Shown: positions 1 to 7,048, numbered from the stretch's first letter. The stretch: DNA of 7,254 bases from UBA6136 sp044378425 (GCA_044378425.1 JBILXN010000125.1:1-7254); one strand, 5' to 3'. A program made the numbers and translations. Notes: generated by a model not told the origin, from the letters alone.

Positions 1-1
1 T

Positions 2-1411
2 GATCCGGTCACCCGGGTGGAGGGACACGGCAAGGTGACCCTGCTGCTGGACGAGAACCTTCATGTGCGTCAGGCGCGGCTGCACATCGTCGAGTTTCGT
101 GGCTTCGAGCGCTTTATTCAGGGCCGGCCCTACTGGGAACTGCCGGTGCTGGTTCAGCGGCTTTGTGGCATCTGCCCGGTCAGCCACCATCTTGCCGCGG
201 CCAAGGCCATCGACCAGCTGGTGGGGGTGGACACGCTGACGCCCACCGCCGAGAAGTTGCGGCGATTGCTGCATTTCGGTCAGGTGTTGCAGTCGCATGC
301 CCTGCATTTCTACCATCTGGCCTCGCCTGATCTGCTGTTTGGTTTCGACAGCGCCGTAGCCCAGCGCAATATTGTCGGGGTGCTGGCGGCTTACCCCGAT
401 ATCGCGCTCAAGGGCATCCGGCTGCGCAAGTACGGGCAGGAAGTGATCCGCATCATCACCGGCAAGCGCATCCACGGCACCGGGGCGATTCCCGGGGGCA
501 TGAACCGGTCGCTGACGCCGGCGGAGTGCGGCTACCTGCGTGAAGGGATTGCCGATGCGGTGGCCTGGTCGGGCGAGGCGGTGGCGCTGGCCAAGGCGCT
601 GTATCGGGCCGATCTTGAACACAGCACTCGCTTCGCCGCCATCCGCTCCAACTTTCTGAGCCTCACCCGCGCCGATGGGGCGCTTGATCTTTACCATGGC
701 GGTTTGCGGGTGCGGGATGAGTGGGGTGCCACCCTGTTCGATCAGGTGGATTACCGTGATTACCCGCAGTATCTGCGGGAGGAAGTACGTTCCTGGACCT
801 ACATGAAATTCCCCTATCTGGTCGCGCTGGGGCGGGAGCAGGGGTGGTATCGGGTCGGGCCGCTGGCGCGGATCAACAATTGCGACCAGATCGACACGCC
901 GCTGGCCGAGTCGGCCCGCCAGGACTTCATGACCCTTGCAGACGGCGGGCCGGTGCAGGGCTCGCTGGCCTACCATTGGGCGCGGATGATCGAGGTGCTG
1001 CACTGCGCCGAGGCCATTGAGCGGTTGCTGGCCGATCCTGATCTGCTCGGTAGCGATCTCGTGACCCAGGGTGAGCGCCGCTATCAGGGCATAGGCGTGA
1101 TCGAAGCGCCACGCGGAACCCTGTTCCATCACTATGAGGTCGATGAGCAGGATCTGGTGACCCGGGCCAATCTGATCGTATCGACCACCAGCAATAATCA
1201 GGCGATGAATGAAGCCATCCGGCAGGTGGCGGCGACCTATCTCGATGGCTGCGAGCCGACCGAGGGGCTGCTCAATCATATCGAGGTCGCCATTCGTGCC
1301 TATGATCCCTGTCTTTCCTGTGCGACGCATGCGCTGGGCAAGATGCCGCTGGTGCTGGAGATTCGCGACGCCGAAGACGGCCTGCTGGGCCGGCTGGAAC
1401 GGCAGTCGTGA
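2..1411 (+). CDS. hoxH: NAD(P)-linked bidirectional [NiFe]-hydrogenase large subunit HoxH (5' end cut by window)
   Basis: This is the catalytic subunit of a cytoplasmic group 3d [NiFe]-hydrogenase, which couples H2 oxidation or production to NAD(P). The frame is open from the first full codon, reading DPVTRVEGHGK. That matches the HoxH N-terminus, so the GTG at 17 is internal and only a few residues are missing. Numbering from that GTG, the first nickel-binding pair is C50/C53 in RLCGICPVSHH and the second is C432/C435 in DPCLSCATH. The family motifs QSHALHFYHLASPD, RVGPLARIN and APRGTLFHHY are also present. The 26 residues after H438 (starting ALGKMPL) form the C-terminal peptide removed during maturation. 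The protein resembles Cupriavidus HoxH closely from memory, and the HoxW gene directly after it supports HoxH over group 3b or 3c enzymes. Partner subunits should lie to the left. Confidence 0.95.
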   Translation, partial: DPVTRVEGHGKVTLLLDENLHVRQARLHIVEFRGFERFIQGRPYWELPVLVQRLCGICPVSHHLAAAKAIDQLVGVDTLTPTAEKLRRLLHFGQVLQSHALHFYHLASPDLLFGFDSAVAQRNIVGVLAAYPDIALKGIRLRKYGQEVIRIITGKRIHGTGAIPGGMNRSLTPAECGYLREGIADAVAWSGEAVALAKALYRADLEHSTRFAAIRSNFLSLTRADGALDLYHGGLRVRDEWGATLFDQVDYRDYPQYLREEVRSWTYMKFPYLVALGREQGWYRVGPLARINNCDQIDTPLAESARQDFMTLADGGPVQGSLAYHWARMIEVLHCAEAIERLLADPDLLGSDLVTQGERRYQGIGVIEAPRGTLFHHYEVDEQDLVTRANLIVSTTSNNQAMNEAIRQVAATYLDGCEPTEGLLNHIEVAIRAYDPCLSCATHALGKMPLVLEIRDAEDGLLGRLERQS

Positions 1412-1941
1412 GCCTTGGGGCGGCGGTTGCGGACGACGGGGCCGACGTCGCCGCCCTCTTGATCTTCGGCTATGGCAATCCCTCGCGCGGCGACGACGCG
1501 CTCGGCCCCTTGCTGCTGGAGCGGCTGGAACCTCTGCTGGATGAGCGGCTGCGCCGCGCTGCGGGGGGCATCGAGCTGCTGACCGACTTTCAGTTGCAGG
1601 TGGAGCATGCGCTGGATCTGGCCGGGCGGCGGCGGGTGCTGTTCGTCGATGCGCATCAGCAGTGCGAGGCGCCCTTCAGCCTGACGCGGCTGCAGCCCGC
1701 CGCCGAGTTCTGCTTTAGCACACACGCCCTGAGCCCTGCGGCTGTGCTCAAGGTCTATCAGCAGATCTATCCGACCGCCCCGCCGGCGAGTTTCCTGCTC
1801 GGGATTCGGGGCGAGCGCTTCGTGTTGGGCGAGCCCCTGTCGGCCGCCGCCCGTCGTCATCTTGATACGGCCGTGAGGCTGGTTGCGACACTCTGCGCGA
1901 CCCGTGATGAGGCCGACTGGCAGGCACACTGCACCGCCTGA
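1408..1941 (+). CDS. hoxW: Hydrogenase maturation endopeptidase HoxW (HyaD/HybD family)
   Basis: This nickel-dependent checkpoint protease cleaves the C-terminal peptide from HoxH once the NiFe site is loaded. The N-terminal motif FGYGNPSRGDDALGP (residues 20-34) is the family signature. By comparison with E. coli HybD (Glu16, Asp62, His93), the nickel ligands should be D30, D81 in LFVDAH, and H106 in FSTHALSP. TDFQLQVEHA (59-68) resembles HoxW-type proteases. The GTG start overlaps the hoxH stop (GTGA), which suggests translational coupling of protease and substrate. A GGAA lies about 8 bases upstream of the GTG. An in-frame TTG at 1459 would begin the protein right at the GYGN strand, as in shorter homologues, so the first 17 residues are uncertain. 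The length of 177 residues is near normal for the family. Confidence 0.9.
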   Translation: MSLGAAVADDGADVAALLIFGYGNPSRGDDALGPLLLERLEPLLDERLRRAAGGIELLTDFQLQVEHALDLAGRRRVLFVDAHQQCEAPFSLTRLQPAAEFCFSTHALSPAAVLKVYQQIYPTAPPASFLLGIRGERFVLGEPLSAAARRHLDTAVRLVATLCATRDEADWQAHCTA

Positions 1942-1994
1942 CGCCCGTTTCGGGGTAAGCTAGCCCTTCCCGATTCACCCACCTGCAGAGTCCC

Positions 1995-3317
1995 ATGCCG
2001 ATGACATCTACCCGCGCCCGGCAGCTATGGCTGAGCGTTCATCTCTATATCGCACTGGGTCTGGGCCTGCTGCTGGCGCTGATTGGCCTGAGCGGCAGTC
2101 TGAGTCTCGTGGGGGGCGGGTTGGACCGGCTGTTCAACCCGGGGCTGGTGATCGCGCCCGGCGCAGGGACACCCAGAACGCTGGATGAGCTGATGGCCGC
2201 CGTCCGCCGCGTGCATCCCGACCGCAAGGGCAGCTGGACACTGGAACTGCCGCGCGCGCCGGAGCAGCCGTTGGTCGCCTGGTATGAGAGGCCCATCGAA
2301 ACCACCGGCCAGCTTTATGCGCCACTGATGGTGGCGGTGAATCCCTACACGGCGGAGGTGCTCGCCAGCCGGTATTGGGGCGGTACCTTGCGCACCTGGC
2401 TGGCCGATTTGCATACCCAGCTGCAGCTCGGCCGTTTCGGCTGGCAGGCGGTGGGGGGCTGCGGTATCGCGCTGATCGTCTCCCTGCTCAGTGGCATCTA
2501 TCTCTGGTGGCCGGGTTGGCGGCGTCTGCCGCAGAGCCTGCGCCTGCGCCATGGGGCCGGTCTCAAGGTGCTGATGTTCGATCTGCATCGCCTGCTCGGG
2601 GTGGTCGGTTTTGCCGCATTGCTGGTGCTGGCGGTGACGGGCATCAGCCTGTCCTGGCCCAACCTGTCGGAGTCGCTGCTGGGTGCCAAGGGCATGGGTC
2701 ATGGCGATGAGGGTCCGGAAATCCGCAGCACTGCCGCATCCAGTTCGACCCGGCCGGTCAGTCTTGAGGAGGCCGTACTGCTGGCGCGGGGGCCTTTCAA
2801 ACGGGCCGATGTCCGCCAGATTGCCACTCCGGCAGGACCGGGCGGCACCTATCGGGTGACCTTCCGCCAGTATTTCGAAGTGAATGACCGGCATCCCATG
2901 ACCCAGGTCTGGGTCGATCAGTACAGTGGCCAGATTCGCGACGTGCGCAATCCCGCCCGCTTTACCGTCGGGCAGACCGTGCTGACCTGGCTGTGGCCGC
3001 TGCATACCGGCGAGGCGCTGGGGGGCTGGGGGACGTTGGGCTGGTTTCTGGCCGGTCTGATCATGCCGCTGCTTTATGTCACCGGTCTGACCCGCTGGCT
3101 GATCGGACGGGGCGTGGTCCGCGATGCGGCGGTGGATGTCTCGGTGCTGCAGAGCGCTCTTTCACGCTGCGCCACCCGTGGGCTGGGTGGGCTGCAGCGT
3201 GGCTGGCAGATCACGCGGCCATGGCTGCTGATGCGGGGACAGCAGGCCGTTGTCTTGTGGGGGGCAGTCAAAAGCCGCCTGCTGCAGTGGTGGCAGGCGC
3301 GGCAGGGCGGTCGCTGA
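1995..3317 (+). CDS. PepSY-associated transmembrane protein, possible iron/siderophore reductase
   Basis: This is an inner-membrane protein with the four-helix layout of the PepSY_TM family. Helices lie at about residues 13-37, 149-171, 200-221 and 345-367. Two periplasmic PepSY-like segments (about 55-138 and 244-330) lie between helices 1-2 and 3-4; the second contains QVWVDQYSGQI. A histidine sits next to each helix: H16 (HLYIALG), H140 (LHTQL), H198 (DLHRLLG) and H337 (LHTGEALG). In this family FoxB of Pseudomonas is a di-haem siderophore reductase. The histidines suggest a haem-binding reductase here too, which is inference. A basic tail of about 70 residues follows the last helix. The start at 1995 has a weak AG-rich site (GCAGAG) upstream; an ATG two codons later is possible. 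A 53-base gap separates it from hoxW, so cotranscription with the hydrogenase genes is possible but unproven. Confidence 0.85.
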   Translation: MPMTSTRARQLWLSVHLYIALGLGLLLALIGLSGSLSLVGGGLDRLFNPGLVIAPGAGTPRTLDELMAAVRRVHPDRKGSWTLELPRAPEQPLVAWYERPIETTGQLYAPLMVAVNPYTAEVLASRYWGGTLRTWLADLHTQLQLGRFGWQAVGGCGIALIVSLLSGIYLWWPGWRRLPQSLRLRHGAGLKVLMFDLHRLLGVVGFAALLVLAVTGISLSWPNLSESLLGAKGMGHGDEGPEIRSTAASSSTRPVSLEEAVLLARGPFKRADVRQIATPAGPGGTYRVTFRQYFEVNDRHPMTQVWVDQYSGQIRDVRNPARFTVGQTVLTWLWPLHTGEALGGWGTLGWFLAGLIMPLLYVTGLTRWLIGRGVVRDAAVDVSVLQSALSRCATRGLGGLQRGWQITRPWLLMRGQQAVVLWGAVKSRLLQWWQARQGGR

Positions 3318-3341
3318 GTGCCGTCGCCGGCCGATGGGTCG

Positions 3342-4202
3342 CTAGTCCGGGTCTGCCGCGGGCCGCTCTGCAGACAGGTCCGTAACCCGCCAGCCGCCCT
3401 GTCCGGCGTTACTGAGCGTCTGCCACAGCCAGGGAAGGGTTGACCTGAGCTGTTGCTCCAGCTGCCAGGGCGGGTTGATGATGATCATGCCGCTGCCGTT
3501 AAGTCGAAACGGTTCGTCGGGCAGTATGCTGAGTTCTGCCACCAGTGCGTGAGCGACGCCGAGTCGCCTGAACCGGCGCAGGAAATTGTCTGCGGTGGCT
3601 CTGTCCTGTATCGGAAACCAGATGGCGAAAATACCGGTGGCCCAGCGCCGGTAGCCCTCTGACACGGCTTCCAGCACCCGTTTGCGCTCATCCTTCAGTT
3701 CGTAGGCGGGGTCGATATGGACCAGACCGCGCCGTTCCGCGGGCGGCAGCAGGGACTTGATGGCCTGATAGCCGTCCTGCTGTGCCACCCGCACCAGCCG
3801 ATCTCCGGAGAACTCCTTGGCGATCAGCCCGGCGTCGCTGGGGTGGAGTTCGCACAGGGTCATGCGGTCCTGTTCCCGCAGGAAGTGGCGGACGATGCGG
3901 GGTGAGCCGGGGTACCAGGTCAGTTCACGGGCCGGATTGGTGGTGCGAACGGCTTCAAGATAGTGGGCGATGGCTTCGGGCGGCGTTTTTTCATGCCACA
4001 GGCGGCGGATGCCGGTTTCGTGCTCGCGGTTTTTCTTCGCCATGGTCGAGCCCAGATGGTAACGGCCCGCACCGGCATGGGTGTCGAGATAGAAAAAGGG
4101 TTTCTCCTTCCTGAGCAGGGCGCGCATCAGCAGGGTCAGGGTCATGTGCTTGAAAACATCGGCGTGATTGCCGGCATGGAAGGCGTGGCGATAGCTGAGC
4201 AT
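3342..4202 (-). CDS. rlmJ: 23S rRNA (adenine(2030)-N6)-methyltransferase RlmJ
   Basis: RlmJ uses S-adenosylmethionine to methylate N6 of A2030 in 23S rRNA. The N-terminus MLSYRHAFHAGNHADVFKH is almost that of E. coli RlmJ and keeps the important Y4, H6 and K18. A SAM-binding loop DTHAGAGRY is at 40-48 and FSGDRLVRVAQQDG lies near the middle. The catalytic motif is D164-P-A-Y, where E. coli has DPPY; D164 falls at the identical residue number. SGMIIINPPWQLEQQ near the C-terminus is also conserved. The protein has 286 residues against 280 in E. coli. A start 18 codons further upstream (4256) is open, but its leader shows no RlmJ similarity and the promoter at 4230-4238 lies between the two, so 4202 is chosen. 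The Shine-Dalgarno site is poor. The gene is convergent with the PepSY gene, with 24 bases between stops. Confidence 0.95.
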   Translation of the reverse strand: MLSYRHAFHAGNHADVFKHMTLTLLMRALLRKEKPFFYLDTHAGAGRYHLGSTMAKKNREHETGIRRLWHEKTPPEAIAHYLEAVRTTNPARELTWYPGSPRIVRHFLREQDRMTLCELHPSDAGLIAKEFSGDRLVRVAQQDGYQAIKSLLPPAERRGLVHIDPAYELKDERKRVLEAVSEGYRRWATGIFAIWFPIQDRATADNFLRRFRRLGVAHALVAELSILPDEPFRLNGSGMIIINPPWQLEQQLRSTLPWLWQTLSNAGQGGWRVTDLSAERPAADPD

Positions 4203-4229
4203 GGTCGTCGGGTGTCGGTGAGGCGCTGC

Positions 4230-4238
4230 AGTATAGCA
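4230..4238 (-). promoter_or_regulatory. Extended -10 promoter element of rlmJ
   Basis: Read on the minus strand this is TGCTATACT: a TATACT hexamer with one mismatch to the sigma-70 consensus, preceded by the extended TG dinucleotide. The -35 position (CGATGA, 17 bases away) is poor, which an extended -10 can offset. Transcription would start near 4223-4224 and give a leader of about 21 bases before the ATG at 4202. A start at 4256 would lie upstream of the transcript. The identification is by eye. Confidence 0.55.
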
Positions 4239-4279
4239 ACGATGACCGCGGCTCATCGGCCCCGCCCTCGGGTTACACT

Positions 4280-5434
4280 ATGACCATCATGCTGTCAGTC
4301 CCCCCGCTCAGTCTTTATATTCATATTCCATGGTGCGTTCGCAAGTGCCCCTACTGCGATTTCAATTCGCACCGGGCCGAGTCTGTGCTGGCCGAGGCGC
4401 CCTACATTTCAGCCCTGCTGCTGGACCTCGATCAGCAACTACCCGCGGTGGCGGGGCGCCGAATTGAAACCGTGTTCATCGGCGGCGGTACGCCCAGTCT
4501 GTTCAGCGCCGAGGCGATTGCCACACTGCTGACGGGCGTGCGTGAGCGGGTTGAACTGGCGCCGGCGGCGGAGATTACGCTCGAGGCCAATCCCGGCACC
4601 GCCGAGTGCGGCAAATTCAGGGGCTTCCGGCAGGCAGGGGTCAACCGGTTGTCGATTGGCGTTCAGAGCCTTGACCCGCGCCAACTGCAGCGTCTGGGCC
4701 GTATTCATGACCGCGAAGAGGCGCTCAATGCAGCCGAGATGGCGCGGGCCGCGGGGTTCGATAACTTCAATCTTGATCTCATGTTCGGGCTGCCGGAGCA
4801 AACCGGCGATGAGGCGCTGGCCGATATCCGCAGTGCCATTGCCCTGCAGCCGACGCACATGTCCTATTATCAGCTGACCCTGGAGCCGAATACGGTTTTT
4901 CATAAATATCCGCCGCGTCTGCCGGAGGATGAGGCGATCTGGGCGATCCAGCAGAGCTGTCAGGCCGTGCTGGCGGAGCACGGTTATCGCCAGTACGAGG
5001 TGTCGGCCTACGCGCGTGAGGGGGCTCGCTGCCAACATAATCTGAACTACTGGCAGTTCGGCGATTATCTCGGCATCGGCGCGGGTGCTCACGGCAAGAT
5101 CAGCGATCCGGTGACTGGCACGATCAGACGTACTGCACGGATCAAGCATCCGCAGCATTATCTGGAGGCGGTAGCTGACTCGGAACGGGTGGGCAGTGTG
5201 ACGAGGGTTGCGGCTGAGGATAGGCGGTTTGAGTTCATGATGAATAGCCTCCGGCTGCGCGATGGGGTGGCTACGGGCCTCTTTACCGAGCGGACGGGTC
5301 TGCCGCTGTCGGCTCTGGAGCCGGAGTTGTCGGCCTTGCGGGCCGAGGGGCTGCTGGAACGCGACGGCGACGCGCTTCGTTGCAGCGATAGCGGCTACAA
5401 TTTTCTCGATAATGTCTTACAGCGGTTTTTGTAG
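4280..5434 (+). CDS. hemW: Haem chaperone HemW (radical-SAM fold, formerly called coproporphyrinogen III oxidase-like)
   Basis: HemW binds haem and a [4Fe-4S] cluster and is thought to deliver haem to respiratory membrane proteins. It is not the oxygen-independent coproporphyrinogen oxidase HemN. The cluster motif is C19-x3-C23-x2-C26 in WCVRKCPYCDFNSH, with F28 where HemN has a fourth cysteine. FIGGGTPS (66-73) is the SAM-binding glycine motif. HNLNYW (253-258) is the HNxxYW signature of HemW, followed by GDYLGIGAGAHGK. The C-terminal HemN_C winged-helix region ends at LQRFL. The length is 384 residues against 378 in E. coli, to which most blocks align. ATG 4280 is used here; ATG 4289, three codons later, gives a start closer to E. 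coli's. No clear ribosome-binding site precedes either. rlmJ is divergent upstream, and the next gene begins at or just after its stop codon. Confidence 0.95.
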   Translation: MTIMLSVPPLSLYIHIPWCVRKCPYCDFNSHRAESVLAEAPYISALLLDLDQQLPAVAGRRIETVFIGGGTPSLFSAEAIATLLTGVRERVELAPAAEITLEANPGTAECGKFRGFRQAGVNRLSIGVQSLDPRQLQRLGRIHDREEALNAAEMARAAGFDNFNLDLMFGLPEQTGDEALADIRSAIALQPTHMSYYQLTLEPNTVFHKYPPRLPEDEAIWAIQQSCQAVLAEHGYRQYEVSAYAREGARCQHNLNYWQFGDYLGIGAGAHGKISDPVTGTIRRTARIKHPQHYLEAVADSERVGSVTRVAAEDRRFEFMMNSLRLRDGVATGLFTERTGLPLSALEPELSALRAEGLLERDGDALRCSDSGYNFLDNVLQRFL

Positions 5435-6381
5435 TGATGCGAATGATGAAAACAGCGGCAAGGGCGGCGGCTGACGACAGTGCCATCCGTCCCAGCCTGG
5501 ACGAACTGATTGCGCTGAGCCGACCGGCAGCGGGTATTAGTCTTACCCGACCGACGGCCCGCGCGCTTCAAAGTGGTCAGTACCTGTCCAACTTCAAGGG
5601 GCGGGGTATGGAATTTGATGAAACCCGGCTCTACACGCCCGGCGACGATGTTCGCAGTCTGGACTGGCGGGTGACGGCGCGCACGGGCAAGGCCCACACC
5701 AAGTTGTTTCGGGAGGAGCGGGAGCGTCCGGTGTTTCTGAGTGTCGATTTGCGCGCGGCGATGTTCTTCGCGACCCGGGGGATGTTCAAATCGGCCATGG
5801 CCGCCCGACTGGCCGCACTGGTGGCGTGGAGTGCCCGCCGCCATGGCGATCGCATCGGTGGCCAGATTTTCTCGGAAGCGGGTAGCCTTGAACTGAAGCC
5901 TGATCATGGTCATGGCGCCGTGTTGCGCATGCTCAAGGCACTGGCCGAACAATCGGCGCGGCCCCAGAGCGGGCGAGCGCCGGAGCAGGCACTGGACGAT
6001 GCGCTGTTGCGGCTGCCGCGACATGCCCGTCCCGGCAGTCTGGTCTTTCTGTTCAGTGATTTTCGCCAGCTGGGTGCCAGTGGCGAAGCGGCGATTGGCC
6101 GCCTGACCCGACACTGCGACGGGGTGTTGGTGATGGTTCATGATCCGCTGGAGCAGCGATTGCCGGTGGGTCGGCACCGCTACGCCGATGGCCTCAGGGA
6201 TGTGATTATCGCCCCCGACCGCCGCGCCGAAACCGAATATGCCCGCCGCTTTCAGGCGCGTCATGACCAGGTGCAGACACTGGCCCGTCGCCATGGTTGG
6301 CGGTTTGTGTCCTGCAGTACCGCCGAGACACCGCTGGATGTCCTGCACCGCGGCAGCCGTCGCCCTGCCCCGCCGGTCTAA
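5434..6381 (+). CDS. DUF58 domain protein (vWA-like, MoxR/Bat-associated)
   Basis: This is a soluble DUF58 protein. Residues 56-78 carry the family signature (GRGMEFDE, then PGDDVRSLDW), followed by RVTARTGKAHTK and FREERERPV. The C-terminal half has a vWA-like fold pattern: hydrophobic strand FLSVD ending at D105, helix with GDRIGG at 138-143, and strand FLFSDF at 205-210. The metal site is degenerate: the canonical DxSxS reads DLRAA at 105-109. Such proteins usually work with a MoxR AAA+ ATPase and membrane vWA proteins in envelope or complex assembly, but their biochemical role is poorly defined. The GTG at 5434 overlaps the last base of the hemW stop. ATG codons at 5437, 5443 and 5446 are equally possible, with no Shine-Dalgarno site, so translation is probably coupled to hemW. 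There is no MoxR gene next to it. Length 315 is normal. Confidence 0.92.
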   Translation: MMRMMKTAARAAADDSAIRPSLDELIALSRPAAGISLTRPTARALQSGQYLSNFKGRGMEFDETRLYTPGDDVRSLDWRVTARTGKAHTKLFREERERPVFLSVDLRAAMFFATRGMFKSAMAARLAALVAWSARRHGDRIGGQIFSEAGSLELKPDHGHGAVLRMLKALAEQSARPQSGRAPEQALDDALLRLPRHARPGSLVFLFSDFRQLGASGEAAIGRLTRHCDGVLVMVHDPLEQRLPVGRHRYADGLRDVIIAPDRRAETEYARRFQARHDQVQTLARRHGWRFVSCSTAETPLDVLHRGSRRPAPPV

Positions 6382-6383
6382 CC

Positions 6384-6863
6384 ATGGAACAACTGCCACT
6401 CCGCGATATTCATTTGCCAGCGCCTGTCGGTTGGTGGCCGCCTGCCATTGGCTGGTGGCTGCTACTGGGCGTGCTGGTGTTGCTGATTGCGATCGGCGTT
6501 TTGGTCTATCGCCGTTGGCGGCGGGTGACGCCGGTCAAATTGGCACTGGCCGCGTTGGATGATTTGCGGGCAGATGGGGGCCGCAGCGAGGCCGACAAGC
6601 TCCGGCAGCTGGCAATCCTGATGAAGCGGGTGGCGCTCAGTCGCGGCCCGCGCGAGGAGATTGCGGCACTTTCCGGCGAAGACTGGCTGCGCTGGCTCGA
6701 TCAAAAAACGGGGGATACCCGCTTTAGTGATGGCCCGGGTCGCTTGCTGGCCGATGCGCCCTACCGCCCGGCGCCGCCAGTCGATCAGCTGGAGGCGCTG
6801 TTTGCGCTGTGTCGGGAGTGGCTGCTGGGGCTGGACCGACGGCGCAACAGGACATCCGGGTAG
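6384..6863 (+). CDS. DUF4381 single-span membrane protein
   Basis: This small inner-membrane protein has 159 residues. The N-terminus LPLRDIHLPAPVGWWPPAIGWW is typical of DUF4381, the short membrane gene that follows DUF58 in MoxR/Bat gene sets. One transmembrane helix spans about residues 20-42 and is followed by the basic stop-transfer YRRWRR, so the mainly helical remainder should be cytoplasmic. The ATG is 2 bases after the DUF58 stop and has no clear ribosome-binding site, which implies coupled translation. Its function is unknown; it is presumed to be a membrane partner of the DUF58/vWA proteins. The conserved block LSGEDWLRWLD (about 93-103) and the ending LFALCREWLLGL look intact, so the gene is not truncated. 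The expected vWA (BatA-like) gene does not follow. Confidence 0.88.
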   Translation: MEQLPLRDIHLPAPVGWWPPAIGWWLLLGVLVLLIAIGVLVYRRWRRVTPVKLALAALDDLRADGGRSEADKLRQLAILMKRVALSRGPREEIAALSGEDWLRWLDQKTGDTRFSDGPGRLLADAPYRPAPPVDQLEALFALCREWLLGLDRRRNRTSG

Positions 6864-7048
6864 CGGGTCGCCGGCAGTATCCTGGCAAAGCTGGCCGCAG
6901 TATCAGCCCGTAGTGCTCCTGCATATGGGCCGGTAACTCGTTGCGGCCAGTGTGCAGGGTCACAGTGGGGCGCGTTCGTGCTCTATCTCGTCAGGATCGC
7001 GCAGACCGTCCAGCAGACGGATCATTGCCGTGATGCGCTAATTCCCAT
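6864..7048 (-). pseudogene. Possible remnants of a decayed minus-strand gene
   Basis: Three short minus-strand stretches follow one another in different frames, each joined by a stop-start overlap. A 9-codon ORF starts at 7048. It is followed by MIRLLDGLRDPDEIEHERAPL (7025-6960), then by a frame from GTG 6963 that begins VTLHTGRNELPAHMQEHYG. Codon choice in the second and third looks coding-like. RLLDGLRDPDEI faintly recalls the end of the AraC-type N-terminal domain. None has a visible ribosome-binding site, and I cannot name the parent gene. Chance is a serious alternative. Confidence 0.22.
6891..6950. repeat. 9-bp perfect inverted repeat downstream of DUF4381
   Basis: CTGGCCGCA at 6891-6899 is the exact reverse complement of TGCGGCCAG at 6942-6950, with two further G-T pairs possible inward. 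The loop is about 42 bases and no T tract follows, so it is not a standard terminator. It lies where the transcript of the DUF58-DUF4381 pair would be expected to end. It could be chance. Confidence 0.35.

Noticed and set aside
1300..1929. 209-codon minus-strand open frame across the hoxH end and hoxW
   Set aside because: It covers two well-supported genes on the other strand and has no protein-family features.
1951..1965. Possible promoter TAAGCT before the PepSY gene
   Set aside because: It matches the -10 consensus poorly and has no -35 at the right distance, so I did not list it.
2025..3005. 326-codon minus-strand open frame opposite the PepSY gene
   Set aside because: It shows shadow-frame composition (Gln/His/Pro-rich) and has no motif. 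The plus strand encodes a clear four-helix family protein.
3318..3341. Possible bidirectional terminator between the PepSY gene and rlmJ
   Set aside because: The 24 bases contain a GCCGGC palindrome but no stable stem followed by a T tract on either strand.
4203..4256. Upstream extension of rlmJ to an ATG at 4256
   Set aside because: The extra 18 residues are not RlmJ-like, and the likely promoter lies inside this segment.
5395..6399. Long 334-codon open frame on the minus strand opposite DUF58
   Set aside because: It lies antisense to a clear DUF58 gene. Its product is rich in Arg, Gln and Pro without any recognisable domain, as expected for a GC-rich shadow frame.
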